Assembly (NCBI RefSeq): GCF_003351745.1
Contig: NZ_CP031222.1
Coordinates: forward strand, 3,268,207-3,332,206
DNA: 64,000 nt
DNA from: Aquirhabdus parva
GTDB taxonomy: Bacteria > Pseudomonadota > Gammaproteobacteria > Pseudomonadales > Moraxellaceae
Direction: 5' to 3'
Shown here: positions 1 through 8,486 of the stretch, one piece after another
Layout: each line of letters begins with the position of its first letter
Numbering within the stretch: the stretch's first letter is position 1
Position numbers and translations under genes: made by a program
The notes under the pieces: model-generated
Told to the model about the DNA's origin: nothing
The model's input: only the letters and a program-made list of their open reading frames with translations
The model's database searches: none

Positions 1-1
1 A

Positions 2-673
2 TTGGTTGGTAAACGTGATCCTATGAACGGTGGAGAAGCGGGTAACATCATTACCTGCTACCCACAATTCACCGCTTATCAATCCCAAAAAATGCAAAAA
101 TGGCTGGATAATACTCCGACCTTGACCACTCAAGCAGGCAAACCTATCCTCGCCAAATGGGATAAAACCACTGCAAGCTACACCCCAGTCCCACTGGCAG
201 CTGGCGCACTCAACCCCACAGTGCTCGGTGTACCTGTCGTGACCATCATCGGTTCACTGACCAGCGATAGCAGCAATGGCACCACCCAAATCTATCCTGC
301 AAACGCGGCGAACTATGGTAACTTGTTTGACTTGCCTGATCCGACCAATCCGAATCTATCAAGCTTCTACACAGGCGCCGTGTATTATGCCAAAGTCACT
401 TTTGCCAATGGCTCCACGAAACTGGTGCTGATCCCATCAGCCGCCATCACCAACAGTGCAACGCTAAATTACTTCTCGTTCAATGTTGATGCAAAACTGA
501 GTCCGACCAAGGTCGAACTCTATAAGTCAGCGACAGGATATCCACAAGTCTCCACCACCAACAGCACCTTACTCTACAGTCGCGACATCCCGGCATTCAA
601 TCTGGATGCGCTGCCGACGGTCCATCAGCAAGGGCTTGACCCTAGCTTTGACTTAAGTCAATTGGGGCTTTAA
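2..673 (+). CDS. C-terminal part of an M66-like secreted metalloprotease (5' end outside window)
   Basis: The reading frame is open from the window edge, so only the last 223 or so residues are seen and the true start lies upstream. The first residues (KRDPMNGGEAG, then FTAYQSQKMQKWL, then a KWD segment) resemble the stretch that follows the HExxH zinc site in StcE/TagA-like M66 proteases, which has the pattern DSMAGG...FTxYT...IQ.FLE. The rest is Thr/Ser/Asn-rich beta-type sequence, as expected of an exported protein. The catalytic zinc motif would lie outside the window, so enzymatic activity cannot be judged. A hairpin follows the stop. The family assignment rests on this one block and is moderate. 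Confidence 0.55.
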   Translation: MVGKRDPMNGGEAGNIITCYPQFTAYQSQKMQKWLDNTPTLTTQAGKPILAKWDKTTASYTPVPLAAGALNPTVLGVPVVTIIGSLTSDSSNGTTQIYPANAANYGNLFDLPDPTNPNLSSFYTGAVYYAKVTFANGSTKLVLIPSAAITNSATLNYFSFNVDAKLSPTKVELYKSATGYPQVSTTNSTLLYSRDIPAFNLDALPTVHQQGLDPSFDLSQLGL

Positions 674-686
674 TCAGGTAAACTTC

Positions 687-710
687 AGGGCATCTATGGA
701 TGCCCTGCTT
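687..710 (+). terminator. Hairpin after the protease gene
   Basis: Perfect 8-bp arms (agggcatc / gatgccct) around a 4-base loop start 14 bases after the stop codon. The T-tract is weak (gctt), so this is a probable rather than a classical rho-independent terminator. Confidence 0.55.
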
Positions 711-889
711 ATCCCATGATCAAACGATCATCTCCCCATGGCAAACGCCGGACAAAAACCGATAAAATCCCCCACCACCCCGCTCACAATTCAGAAACAT
801 TTTGTCAAAAATATTTCATATTTGAAAAACAAAATAATCCACAGGAAGAACCCGCTGCAAAGCCAATAGTTAAGGGATTTTGCACAGGG

Positions 890-898
890 TTATCCACA
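890..898 (+). promoter_or_regulatory. DnaA box upstream of nrdA
   Basis: TTATCCACA matches the strong DnaA box consensus exactly. A looser copy (aatccaca) lies about 60 bases upstream. DnaA is a known direct regulator of nrdAB in E. coli, so a box about 360 bp before nrdA fits; binding here is inference. The rest of the 674-1253 gap holds the NrdR boxes and a leader with short hairpins, and I see no gene in it. Confidence 0.6.
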
Positions 899-959
899 GA
901 ATTACCCCCATAAATCCCCTATATTTTATCTGACGAATACACTTGCAGTCTGACAAAAA

Positions 960-1007
960 AAACCGTATCTTGTGCCTAGGCTACAAGGCACACACTATAA
1001 GTTGTGT
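960..1007 (+). promoter_or_regulatory. Pair of NrdR boxes controlling nrdA
   Basis: Two 16-bp sites start 32 bp apart: 992-1007 (acactataagttgtgt, 14 of 16 to the NrdR consensus acaCwAtATaTwGtgt) and 960-975 (11 of 16). About three helical turns between paired boxes is the usual NrdR arrangement. NrdR represses ribonucleotide reductase operons when dATP/ATP is high. The nrdR gene itself is not in this window. Confidence 0.7.
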
Positions 1008-1039
1008 TTTGCACAATATTTAAACCATTGCGCGACAAT

Positions 1040-1235
1040 GGTGATCACAGCGCGGTGCATGCCCTATAAAGTGGCGAATTGATGGACGCACTTCCGCACA
1101 TAAACAGTGCGAAAGTTTATGCAAAAGTCCGGGCAAAACCCGCTGTGACGGGCTCCTAGCGACCACTGATGTGATCGCGTACAGAGCACTTAATAAAAGT
1201 TATTGAACACTATTTTTTTATTCATCCATTTTGAG
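1040..1235 (+). other. Structured 5' leader of nrdA
   Basis: About 200 bases between the NrdR boxes and the nrdA start contain several short GC-rich inverted repeats (for example gggc/gccc and cgct/agcg around 1130-1165). I compared it by eye with the cobalamin riboswitch and could not place the conserved core. It may be an ordinary untranslated leader. Confidence 0.25.
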
Positions 1236-1253
1236 ATCCCGCAAGGAGCAAAC

Positions 1254-4127
1254 ATGAACATTGCCACCAACACCGCACTAGACACGACCAGTGTCGCGGC
1301 TGCACCCGGACAACTGCGCGTCATCAAGCGCGGCGGCACTGTCGCTCCGTTTGATGCCGAGAAGATCAGCGTTGCGATCACCAAAGCATTCCTCGCGGTT
1401 GAAGGCAAAGAAGCCTCCGGCTCAAGCCGTGTGTTTGAACGCGTCCAACACCTGACCGACATGGTTATGGGCACCTTTAAGCGCCGCATGCCTTCAGGTG
1501 GTACTGTCCATATCGAAGAGATCCAAGACCAAGTTGAACTGGCCTTGATGCGTACTGGCGAACATAAAGTCGCACGTGACTACGTGATCTACCGTGAACA
1601 ACGCGCCAAAGTGCGTGACTCATTAAAAGTGAAGCCTCATCCAACATTAAATGTCATCGATGCTGATGGCGTACGCAAACCACTCGACCTCGCCAAACTT
1701 GAGCGCACCATGCAGTTCGCTGCACAAGGTCTGGAAGGCATCGACGTACAAGACGTGATTGATGAAACCATCAAGAACCTCTACGACGGCGTGCGTGAAG
1801 ATGATGTCGCGACCACCATGATTCTGGCGACGCGTACCCGCATCGAATCCGAACCCAACTACACCTACGTCACTGCACGCCTACTGCGTGAAGACCTGTT
1901 GAAAGAAGGTCTAGGTTTCTTGGGTCTGCCACTGGATACCCCAGAAGGCGAAGCGCTGGAAGTCTACCTGAAACGTGCGGTTGAACTGGAACTGGTTTCT
2001 CCAGAACTGCTCAAGTTTAACCTCGACGTATTGAAAGCAGCGATCAAACCAGAGCGCGGTGCTCAGTTCACCTACCTCGGTCTGCAAACTCTATACGACC
2101 GCTACTTCCTGCACAGCAACGACGTGCGCTTTGAATTGCCACAATTGTTCTTCATGCGCGTCTCTATGGGTCTGGCGATCCAAGAAGAGAACCGCGAAGA
2201 ACGTGCGATCGAGTTCTACAACCTTCTGTCCAGCTTTGACTACATGGCGTCCACACCGACCCTGTTCAACGCTGGTACCTTACGTCCACAGTTGTCTTCA
2301 TGCTACCTGACCACTGTGCCGGATGACCTGCATGGCATCTATGGTGCGATCCAAGACAACGCGATGCTGTCCAAATGGGCAGGCGGTTTGGGTAACGACT
2401 GGACGCCAGTACGTTCATTGAATGCCTACATCAAAGGTACCAACGGTAAATCTCAAGGTGTTGTGCCTTTCCTGAAAGTCGCGAATGACACCGCTGTTGC
2501 GGTCAACCAAGGCGGCAAACGTAAAGGCGCAGTCTGTGCGTACCTTGAAACGTGGCACTTGGACATCGAAGAGTTTTTAGATCTGCGTAAAAACACGGGT
2601 GATGACCGTCGCCGTACCCCAGACATGAACACCGCGAACTGGGTCCCTGACTTATTCATGCAACGTGTGATCGAAGATGGTGACTGGACGCTGTTCTCGC
2701 CATCCAACGTGCCTGATCTGCATGACCTGACTGGCGTAGCGTTTGCGAAACGTTATAGCGAATACGAGCAACTGACTCAAGAAGGCGCGATCAAGCCCTT
2801 CAAGAAAGTCCGTGCACAAGACCTATGGCGCAAAATGCTGTCGATGCTATTTGAAACAGGCCATCCATGGATCACCTTCAAAGACGTGTGTAACCTGCGT
2901 TCACCGCAGCAGCACGTTGGCGTAGTGCACTCCTCGAACCTGTGTACCGAGATCACTCTCAATACCAGCGCTGATGAAATCGCGGTGTGTAACTTGGGCT
3001 CGATCAACTTGGTTCAGCACATTACCAATGGCAAGCTCGACCACGACAAACTGGCACAAACCGTAAAAACGGCAATCCGTATGCTGGACAATGTCATCGA
3101 CATTAACTACTACGCTGTGCCACAAGCCAAGAACTCGAACTTGAAGCATCGTCCAATCGGTATGGGCATCATGGGCTTCCAGGACGCACTGTACGAATTG
3201 GGTCTGGCTTACGGCTCAGAAGCAGCGGTTCAGTTCGCCGACACCTCAATGGAAGTGATCAGCTACTACGCGATCAGCACCTCCAGTGACTTGGCAGTGG
3301 AACGTGGTGCATACAGCAGCTTTAAAGGTTCACTGTGGGATCAAGGCATCCTGCCCATCGATTCACTTGAAATCGTGGCAAAATCACGCCCAGACCGTAT
3401 GTTTGAAGTCGACCGTAGCCAAACCCTTGACTGGGCAACCCTACGTGCCAAAGTGCAAAAGAACGGCATGCGCAATAGTAACGTGATGGCGATTGCACCA
3501 ACCGCAACCATCTCCAACATTTGCGGCGTGGCACAGTCGATCGAACCGACGTATCAAAACCTGTATGTGAAGTCGAACCTGTCCGGTGAATTCACCGTGA
3601 TCAACCCGTACCTCGTCCGTGCTTTGAAAGCCCGTGGTCTGTGGGATGTGGTGATGGTTAATGACCTGAAACACTACGAAGGTTCTGTCCAACAAATTGG
3701 CCGTGTACCGGATGACTTGAAAGCCCTGTTTGCAACCGCGTTTGAAGTTGAACCACGCTGGATGGTGGATGCAGCAAGCCGTCGTCAGAAGTGGATTGAC
3801 CAAGCGCAATCGCTGAACTTGTACATCGCCGGCGCTAACGGTAAGAAGCTGGATACCACTTACAAAATGGCATGGTTACGCGGCCTGAAAACCACGTATT
3901 ACCTCCGTGCCTTGAGTGCGACCTCAGCCGAGAAATCAACGATCAGCACCAGCACGCTGAACGCGGTTAGCTCGAAAACACCGACGTTAGTGGCTCCTGT
4001 TGCAGCGCCTGTGGCGACGCCAACTGCACCAGTATCGGGCATTTCGAGCGATGACGCATTCTCTCAAGCAGCCCCAGTACCACTGGCCTGCTCGATTGAT
4101 AACCCAGATTGTGAAGCGTGCCAATAG
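1254..4127 (+). CDS. nrdA: Class Ia ribonucleoside-diphosphate reductase, alpha (large) subunit
   Basis: Reduces ribonucleoside diphosphates to deoxyribonucleotides in the cytoplasm together with the NrdB radical subunit. The ATG at 1254 is chosen because AAGGAG lies 5 bases upstream; a longer frame from 1203 has no such site. The 957-residue protein carries two ATP-cone regulatory domains in tandem (about residues 20-115 and 132-210), the arrangement known in Pseudomonas-type NrdA. Catalytic residues are visible: the N-x-C-x-E motif (N562, C564, E566), partner cysteines C350 and C579, and a mobile C-terminal pair C953/C956 in the tail DCEACQ that passes electrons from thioredoxin or glutaredoxin. 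NrdR boxes and a DnaA box precede it. Confidence 0.97.
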   Translation: MNIATNTALDTTSVAAAPGQLRVIKRGGTVAPFDAEKISVAITKAFLAVEGKEASGSSRVFERVQHLTDMVMGTFKRRMPSGGTVHIEEIQDQVELALMRTGEHKVARDYVIYREQRAKVRDSLKVKPHPTLNVIDADGVRKPLDLAKLERTMQFAAQGLEGIDVQDVIDETIKNLYDGVREDDVATTMILATRTRIESEPNYTYVTARLLREDLLKEGLGFLGLPLDTPEGEALEVYLKRAVELELVSPELLKFNLDVLKAAIKPERGAQFTYLGLQTLYDRYFLHSNDVRFELPQLFFMRVSMGLAIQEENREERAIEFYNLLSSFDYMASTPTLFNAGTLRPQLSSCYLTTVPDDLHGIYGAIQDNAMLSKWAGGLGNDWTPVRSLNAYIKGTNGKSQGVVPFLKVANDTAVAVNQGGKRKGAVCAYLETWHLDIEEFLDLRKNTGDDRRRTPDMNTANWVPDLFMQRVIEDGDWTLFSPSNVPDLHDLTGVAFAKRYSEYEQLTQEGAIKPFKKVRAQDLWRKMLSMLFETGHPWITFKDVCNLRSPQQHVGVVHSSNLCTEITLNTSADEIAVCNLGSINLVQHITNGKLDHDKLAQTVKTAIRMLDNVIDINYYAVPQAKNSNLKHRPIGMGIMGFQDALYELGLAYGSEAAVQFADTSMEVISYYAISTSSDLAVERGAYSSFKGSLWDQGILPIDSLEIVAKSRPDRMFEVDRSQTLDWATLRAKVQKNGMRNSNVMAIAPTATISNICGVAQSIEPTYQNLYVKSNLSGEFTVINPYLVRALKARGLWDVVMVNDLKHYEGSVQQIGRVPDDLKALFATAFEVEPRWMVDAASRRQKWIDQAQSLNLYIAGANGKKLDTTYKMAWLRGLKTTYYLRALSATSAEKSTISTSTLNAVSSKTPTLVAPVAAPVATPTAPVSGISSDDAFSQAAPVPLACSIDNPDCEACQ

Positions 4128-4338
4128 GTTAACAATTTAGTTCATTTTTACACTTCACTAGTTGCCGAATCTCTGCTATTTATAGTAGAGGTTCGTATAG
4201 AAAATTGATCAGCGATTGTCCGACAATCGCAATCAACACGCTGTATGAAAAGCCCGATGTATGATGTAACCAGTAGGACTGTACAGGCATGGAGCCTGCA
4301 CAAGATAACCTGATACGACAACAAATGAGGTGGCTGCT

Positions 4339-4698
4339 ATGAACACTAAAACCGCAAAAAAAGAGTTTGTTGATGCAATCCGTGAGAAAAAACGCGTCAA
4401 AGTGATTTTTTACTCACAAGAGCAAAAACGCTTCCTCGTCAAAGTTTGCGCGCCTATCGACTACGGTATGAGTGCAGGTTTAGATGAAGGCTCAAATGCG
4501 GCTAGTGCGACTGAGAGCGGTGCTGAGCGCCTACACTTCTGGGACTTTGAAGGTCAACCAGAAGGTCAACATGCTGGAGAGCACAAACTGAGCCTCCGCG
4601 CTGACCAAGTACGCGGCATCAACGTACTCGATGAATTCTTTGATCCCAGCGAATTGGTTGCTGATGGTCAAAGTGCAACTGGACGCAGCTACTCTTAA
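4339..4698 (+). CDS. Small uncharacterised protein between nrdA and nrdB
   Basis: A 119-residue protein; the ATG at 4339 follows a GAGGTGG ribosome site, and a GTG at 4330 overlaps that site and is less likely. The N-terminus is basic (KTAKKEFVDAIREKKRVKV), and the middle (KVIFYSQEQKRFLVKVCAPIDYG, read in parts) is reminiscent of a small beta fold such as WYL or SH3-like domains. The C-terminal half is acidic and low in complexity. It sits alone between the two reductase subunits, 211 bp after nrdA and 566 bp before nrdB, in the same direction. The position suggests a role tied to dNTP supply, but nothing in the sequence names a function. Confidence 0.75.
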   Translation: MNTKTAKKEFVDAIREKKRVKVIFYSQEQKRFLVKVCAPIDYGMSAGLDEGSNAASATESGAERLHFWDFEGQPEGQHAGEHKLSLRADQVRGINVLDEFFDPSELVADGQSATGRSYS

Positions 4699-4714
4699 TT
4701 GAGCGACGCAGCAT

Positions 4715-4756
4715 CTCTTCCGCAATCGGCGGGAGAGCATGAAATATTTTTCAAAA
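4715..4756 (+). terminator. Possible terminator after the small nrdA-nrdB gene
   Basis: A 9-bp stem (ctcttccgc / gcgggagag, one wobble pair) with a 5-base loop begins 17 bases after the stop. A loose T-rich stretch (atatttttc) follows only after several bases, so termination is uncertain. The rest of the 4699-5264 gap is low in coding signal on both strands. Confidence 0.35.
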
Positions 4757-5087
4757 AAGTGTCAAAACGTTTTAAAAGAAAGACCGGAAAACGTAGCAGG
4801 ATATCTCCCGATGAGATGGGAATATCAGGATAGAAGCCTTGGAATTGAACCTTGAGCCGCATCCTTGGAATAGTTTGGAAATGGAATGAAAAACTATCCC
4901 TGCTACGCCATCCACACCAAGTAATTAAGCAGCAACTTAAGCAACACCGCAATCGTTTAAGTAGCAACAATCTAATACGCGACACGCAACAACAAGCGAA
5001 GCTTTAGATCTGCCCCATTACCGATATTGCACGTTTATTGAACACTTCCGTTCTATAGACGCTCAATTTTTGTTGCTAAAATATGGG

Positions 5088-5145
5088 TTATTCACAAGTT
5101 TCAGAACGATGTAAAACCAGATGTACCACGCCAATAATGTATAAT
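5088..5145 (+). promoter_or_regulatory. DnaA-like box and -10 element upstream of nrdB
   Basis: TTATTCACA at 5088-5096 fits the relaxed DnaA box TTATNCACA. A perfect TATAAT lies at 5140-5145, about 120 bp before the nrdB start; no convincing -35 hexamer is visible. This suggests nrdB has its own promoter, separate from the NrdR-controlled nrdA one. Confidence 0.4.
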
Positions 5146-5264
5146 AGTGGCTTGAATAACAAATAGATTTTCCGCTTGATTCAAGCGTTAAGCCGCGAGA
5201 CCAACTGCCTCGCACCCCAAGATTATGTACACGCAATATTTGAATGCACAATGAGGAATACAAC

Positions 5265-6545
5265 ATGTCAATTTTAAGCTGGGATGACTTCAATGATGAT
5301 GAAGAAGAGAATGGCGGCACGGCAACTGCGACTCTACCGCAACCAGCAAATCCGCCGCAACCTGAGAGCCAACCTGCGCCGTCATCACCAGAGCCAAAGC
5401 CGGTTGTGGCTGCTGCTCCATCCTCTCCAGCCCCAACTCTCGCTGCTGACGCCAGTGCCGCTGAGCGCGCTCAACATGCTGTAGAGCACCTCGACGTTGC
5501 TGCCGGACTTGAAGACTTGGAAATGGGCGCACAGCGCATTCAAGTCGACGACAAACGCATGATCAACTGCCGCGCTGACTTAAACCAGCTCGTGCCGTTT
5601 AAATACGAGTGGGCATGGCAGAAGTATCTGGACGGCTGTGCCAACCACTGGATGCCGCAAGAAGTGAACATGACCGCCGACATCGCGCTGTGGAAGTCTG
5701 AAAACGGACTGACCCCCGATGAACGTACCATCGTCATGCGCTCACTCGGTTTCTTCTCAACTGCTGACTCACTCGTTGCCAACAACCTCGTGCTGGCACT
5801 GTATCGCCACATCACCAACCCAGAGTGCCGCCAGTACCTACTGCGCCAAGCCTTTGAAGAAGCGATCCATACCCACGCCTACCAGTACTGTATCCAGTCT
5901 TTGGGCATGGACGAAGGCGAAGTGTTCAACATGTACCGCGAAGTGCCAAGCGTCGCGAAGAAAGCCACTTGGGCGCTGAAATACACCCAAAGCCTCTCCG
6001 ACCCAACCTTCCACACGGGCACCCCAGAAAACGACCAACGTTTGCTGCGCAACCTGATCGCATTCTACTGTGTCCTTGAAGGTATCTTCTTCTATTGCGG
6101 CTTTACTCAGATTCTATCGATGGGTCGTCGCAACAAGATGGGCGGTGTCGCTGAACAGTTCCAATACATCCTGCGTGATGAGTCGATGCACCTGAACTTC
6201 GGTATCGATGTGATCAATCAGATCAAAAACGAAAACCCACATCTGTGGACGCCAGAGTTCCAGCAAGAAATCATCCAGATGATTCTGGAAGGCGCGACCA
6301 TCGAGATCGAATACGCACGTGACACTATGCCACGCGGTGTACTCGGTATGAATGCGGCGATGATGGAAGAGTACTTGAAGTTCATCGCTAACCGTCGTCT
6401 GAACCAATTAGGCTTGCCAGAGCAATACGCTGGCGTGACTAACCCATTCGGCTGGATGTCTGAAATGATGGACCTGCGTAAAGAGAAGAACTTCTTTGAA
6501 ACGCGTGTGACTGAGTATCAGACTGGTGGGGCGTTGAGCTGGTAA
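5265..6545 (+). CDS. nrdB: Class Ia ribonucleoside-diphosphate reductase, beta (radical) subunit
   Basis: A 426-residue ferritin-like protein that holds the di-iron centre and tyrosyl radical needed by NrdA. The ATG at 5265 has GAGGA 7 bases upstream; an in-frame ATG at 5244 lacks a site. After a Pro/Ala-rich N-terminal extension (about 60 residues) come the metal-ligand helices: [12 protein letters not shown], then [14 protein letters not shown], which aligns with E115, H118 and radical Y122 of the E. coli enzyme, and [15 protein letters not shown] with the last Glu and His ligands. The C-terminal tail ends in GALSW, typical of the peptide that docks on NrdA. The last 17 bases including the stop are repeated at 8356-8372. 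Confidence 0.96.
   Translation: MSILSWDDFNDDEEENGGTATATLPQPANPPQPESQPAPSSPEPKPVVAAAPSSPAPTLAADASAAERAQHAVEHLDVAAGLEDLEMGAQRIQVDDKRMINCRADLNQLVPFKYEWAWQKYLDGCANHWMPQEVNMTADIALWKSENGLTPDERTIVMRSLGFFSTADSLVANNLVLALYRHITNPECRQYLLRQAFEEAIHTHAYQYCIQSLGMDEGEVFNMYREVPSVAKKATWALKYTQSLSDPTFHTGTPENDQRLLRNLIAFYCVLEGIFFYCGFTQILSMGRRNKMGGVAEQFQYILRDESMHLNFGIDVINQIKNENPHLWTPEFQQEIIQMILEGATIEIEYARDTMPRGVLGMNAAMMEEYLKFIANRRLNQLGLPEQYAGVTNPFGWMSEMMDLRKEKNFFETRVTEYQTGGALSW
6529..6545 (+). repeat. Left 17-bp direct repeat (nrdB 3' end)
   Basis: gggcgttgagctggtaa, which covers the last codons and stop of nrdB, recurs exactly at 8356-8372. The two copies bracket the AT-rich signalling genes, as att sites bracket an island integrated at a gene's 3' end. 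Confidence 0.75.
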
Positions 6546-6554
6546 GGTTGGCTT

Positions 6555-6592
6555 AAAAGTGATAAATGATTGAATCATTTATCACTTTTATA
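6555..6592 (+). terminator. Strong hairpin terminator after nrdB
   Basis: Perfect 17-bp arms (aaaagtgataaatgatt / aatcatttatcactttt) separated by a single base, starting 9 bases after the nrdB stop. It can act in both directions and would separate nrdB from the inserted genes. Confidence 0.85.
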
Positions 6593-6643
6593 AATAAAAA
6601 AGAATTATCTTTTCAAGAAATAAAATTACAAGTAGCGTAAAGT

Positions 6644-7300
6644 ATGGATTATTTTGATATTTTTAAGAACAACGCAGAATGGGTTATAGCAACATTAACA
6701 TTCATTGGATCCATAATTTCTTTTATTGTTTACAAAAAATGGAAGCGTCCAAATGGGCCTCTAGCAACACAAGAGGGTCAAAGCTCAACACAACTTACGC
6801 AAAGCCCTGTACAAAACAATTCTATAATAATAAACAACTCTAACTCCTCGAGTCCACCTATAGGAAATATTCCTGAGGATAGTCATATGACATCATTAGA
6901 TGCCCAAAAGAACTTAACAAAGATTTTATTTATTGATGATGATAGTAAATTCAAAGTAGTTCAAATTCTAAAAAATAGCGGATGGCTACATACTTCAACG
7001 ATAAAAGATGTACGCTCCCTTGATTGCGATGATGTTAGGAATGCTCATATATTCTTCGTGGACATACAAGGTGTTGGTCACTTGCTTGGCTTTGAGGATG
7101 AAGGGTTAGGGCTAGCGGATGCTCTGAAAAGAAAATATCCTCTTAAGAAGACAGTCATATATTCTGCGGAAACAAAAGGTGATCGATTCCATAAGGCCCT
7201 ACGTAATGTTGATTCTTTCTTAGCAAAGAATGCCGATCCATACGAATTTCAACAACTGGTGGAGGAATATAGTGCTGAAATTGCAAAAAATGGATATTAA
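6644..7300 (+). CDS. Membrane-anchored response-regulator receiver protein
   Basis: A 218-residue protein with one N-terminal transmembrane helix (about residues 13-31, WVIATLTFIGSIISFIVY), a Ser/Asn/Gln-rich linker, and a C-terminal receiver domain (about residues 92-212). The receiver has the standard acceptor set: acidic DDD near its start (KILFIDDD), the phosphoacceptor Asp in FFVDIQG, the Ser of VIYSAE and the Lys of FLAKNAD. There is no DNA-binding output domain, so it should act by protein contact at the membrane. The next gene, a kinase-like ATPase, starts inside this one by a translational overlap, so the two form a cognate pair. Base composition is far more AT-rich than nrdB on one side or the acetyltransferase on the other. 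Confidence 0.75.
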   Translation: MDYFDIFKNNAEWVIATLTFIGSIISFIVYKKWKRPNGPLATQEGQSSTQLTQSPVQNNSIIINNSNSSSPPIGNIPEDSHMTSLDAQKNLTKILFIDDDSKFKVVQILKNSGWLHTSTIKDVRSLDCDDVRNAHIFFVDIQGVGHLLGFEDEGLGLADALKRKYPLKKTVIYSAETKGDRFHKALRNVDSFLAKNADPYEFQQLVEEYSAEIAKNGY

Positions 7301-8324
7301 ATTTAAATTATTAGATATAAATGATATTTTAATATGCTCAAATATAGACAGTCACTATCAAGAATTAGTATCAACATTAACTAAACCATCTGAGATATTC
7401 ACAATTAATGGAAAGAAAGTCAGGGCCGGAACGTTAAAAACTGCTTATGGAAAAATATATGCCGTAACTGATGTAGAGGACTATATTCGAAGTTCAAATA
7501 CATTCAAAACAAAGATATCCGCCGTCGCTGAAACAATTGAATACCTAATCACATTAAAGGAAGAAGTTTCTGATAAAGTAAATAGCGATACCGCAAGACT
7601 ACTGCATAATTTAACATCCCTGAATGCACACAACATTCAGGAAATTTATAATCTTGTTTCTCAAGATACTTTAGCTATCACTAACAGTGGCCCTCCACAG
7701 ATTGACGTCGTTGACAATGCTATAAAAAAGAATACCAAAGCTTGTGCAAGAAGTTTACTCAGAATTGCTAAAAATAATACTGCAATAAAAACAGAATTTT
7801 CAGTATTTAAAAAACTATATGAGTCGGCTCCTCAACTATCTGAAAGGAAACATAATGTACATAAAGTATTAATGAATACTCTTTACTTATTTTTCCCTGA
7901 ATTTACAGATAAGACTGTGAATGTTGATGTGCAACAAAGTCAACTAACTGCTATATTTGACTATGAGTCTGTAAGTGTTGTTCTGTATCATATAATTGAA
8001 AACTCCGTCAAATATATTCTACATAATTCTCAATTAAATATTAAAATTCATGAAGATGATATCTATGTAACAATTGACTTTACTATGGAAAGCCTTGCAA
8101 TCGAAGAAAATGAGCTAGAGCTTATTTTTAGTGAAGGGTATTCGGGTCAATTCTCAAAAAAAACAGGGAAAGCTGGTACTGGCTTAGGAATGAATCTTGT
8201 CTCAAGACTTATTAATATGAATGGTGGAGCAATCAAGATTATTCCTAACTATTCTTCGCGAAAAGAATATATAGGAATACCTTACCAAGAGAATAGAATT
8301 CTTGTTTACTTGAAAAAAAAATAA
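7272..8324 (+). CDS. Histidine-kinase-like ATPase partner of the receiver
   Basis: A 350-residue protein starting at GTG 7272, chosen because a perfect GGAGG lies 6 bases upstream; the later ATG at 7290 lacks one. The start overlaps the receiver gene by 29 bases, so translation is coupled. No membrane helix is seen. A helical segment with a possible H-box (RLLHNLTSLNA) is followed by a C-terminal GHKL ATPase domain: N box HIIENSVKY and G2 box GTGLGMNLV. The N-terminal 100 residues are a sensor of unknown type. It probably phosphorylates the preceding membrane receiver. The input signal is unknown. It is AT-rich and part of the apparent insert. Confidence 0.72.
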   Translation: MLKLQKMDIKFKLLDINDILICSNIDSHYQELVSTLTKPSEIFTINGKKVRAGTLKTAYGKIYAVTDVEDYIRSSNTFKTKISAVAETIEYLITLKEEVSDKVNSDTARLLHNLTSLNAHNIQEIYNLVSQDTLAITNSGPPQIDVVDNAIKKNTKACARSLLRIAKNNTAIKTEFSVFKKLYESAPQLSERKHNVHKVLMNTLYLFFPEFTDKTVNVDVQQSQLTAIFDYESVSVVLYHIIENSVKYILHNSQLNIKIHEDDIYVTIDFTMESLAIEENELELIFSEGYSGQFSKKTGKAGTGLGMNLVSRLINMNGGAIKIIPNYSSRKEYIGIPYQENRILVYLKKK

Positions 8325-8355
8325 CTTGCTTAGAACTGAGTATTATAGACTAGTT

Positions 8356-8372
8356 GGGCGTTGAGCTGGTAA
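8356..8372 (+). repeat. Right 17-bp direct repeat (copy of nrdB 3' end)
   Basis: An exact copy of 6529-6545 at the far end of the two AT-rich genes. The sequence beyond it regains the base composition of the chromosome and leads into a terminator that may once have served nrdB. Confidence 0.75.
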
Positions 8373-8415
8373 AGCTGAAGCGCGTAAGACGATAGATTAG
8401 CAGTCATCCAATAAA

Positions 8416-8441
8416 ATTAAAGCCCTCCTTAGGGCTTTAAT
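8416..8441 (+). terminator. Bidirectional-looking terminator
   Basis: Perfect 11-bp arms (attaaagccct / agggctttaat) with loop cctt. It lies just past the right repeat, in the place expected for the original nrdB terminator before insertion. Confidence 0.8.
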
Positions 8442-8486
8442 TACTTTGAGGCTACACTTTTTCAAATCAGTGACACAGCATAAATA

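Noticed and set aside
716-913. 65-residue frame after the protease
   Set aside because: It covers a DnaA box and terminator region, has no ribosome site, and its composition is not protein-like.
1040-1235. Cobalamin (or similar) riboswitch before nrdA
   Set aside because: Some short pieces look familiar but the conserved core and B12 box cannot be placed, and class Ia reductase does not use B12.
5063-5320. Minus-strand frame over the nrdB promoter
   Set aside because: It runs through the nrdB start region in antisense, with low-complexity Ser runs caused by the Asp/Glu codons of NrdB.
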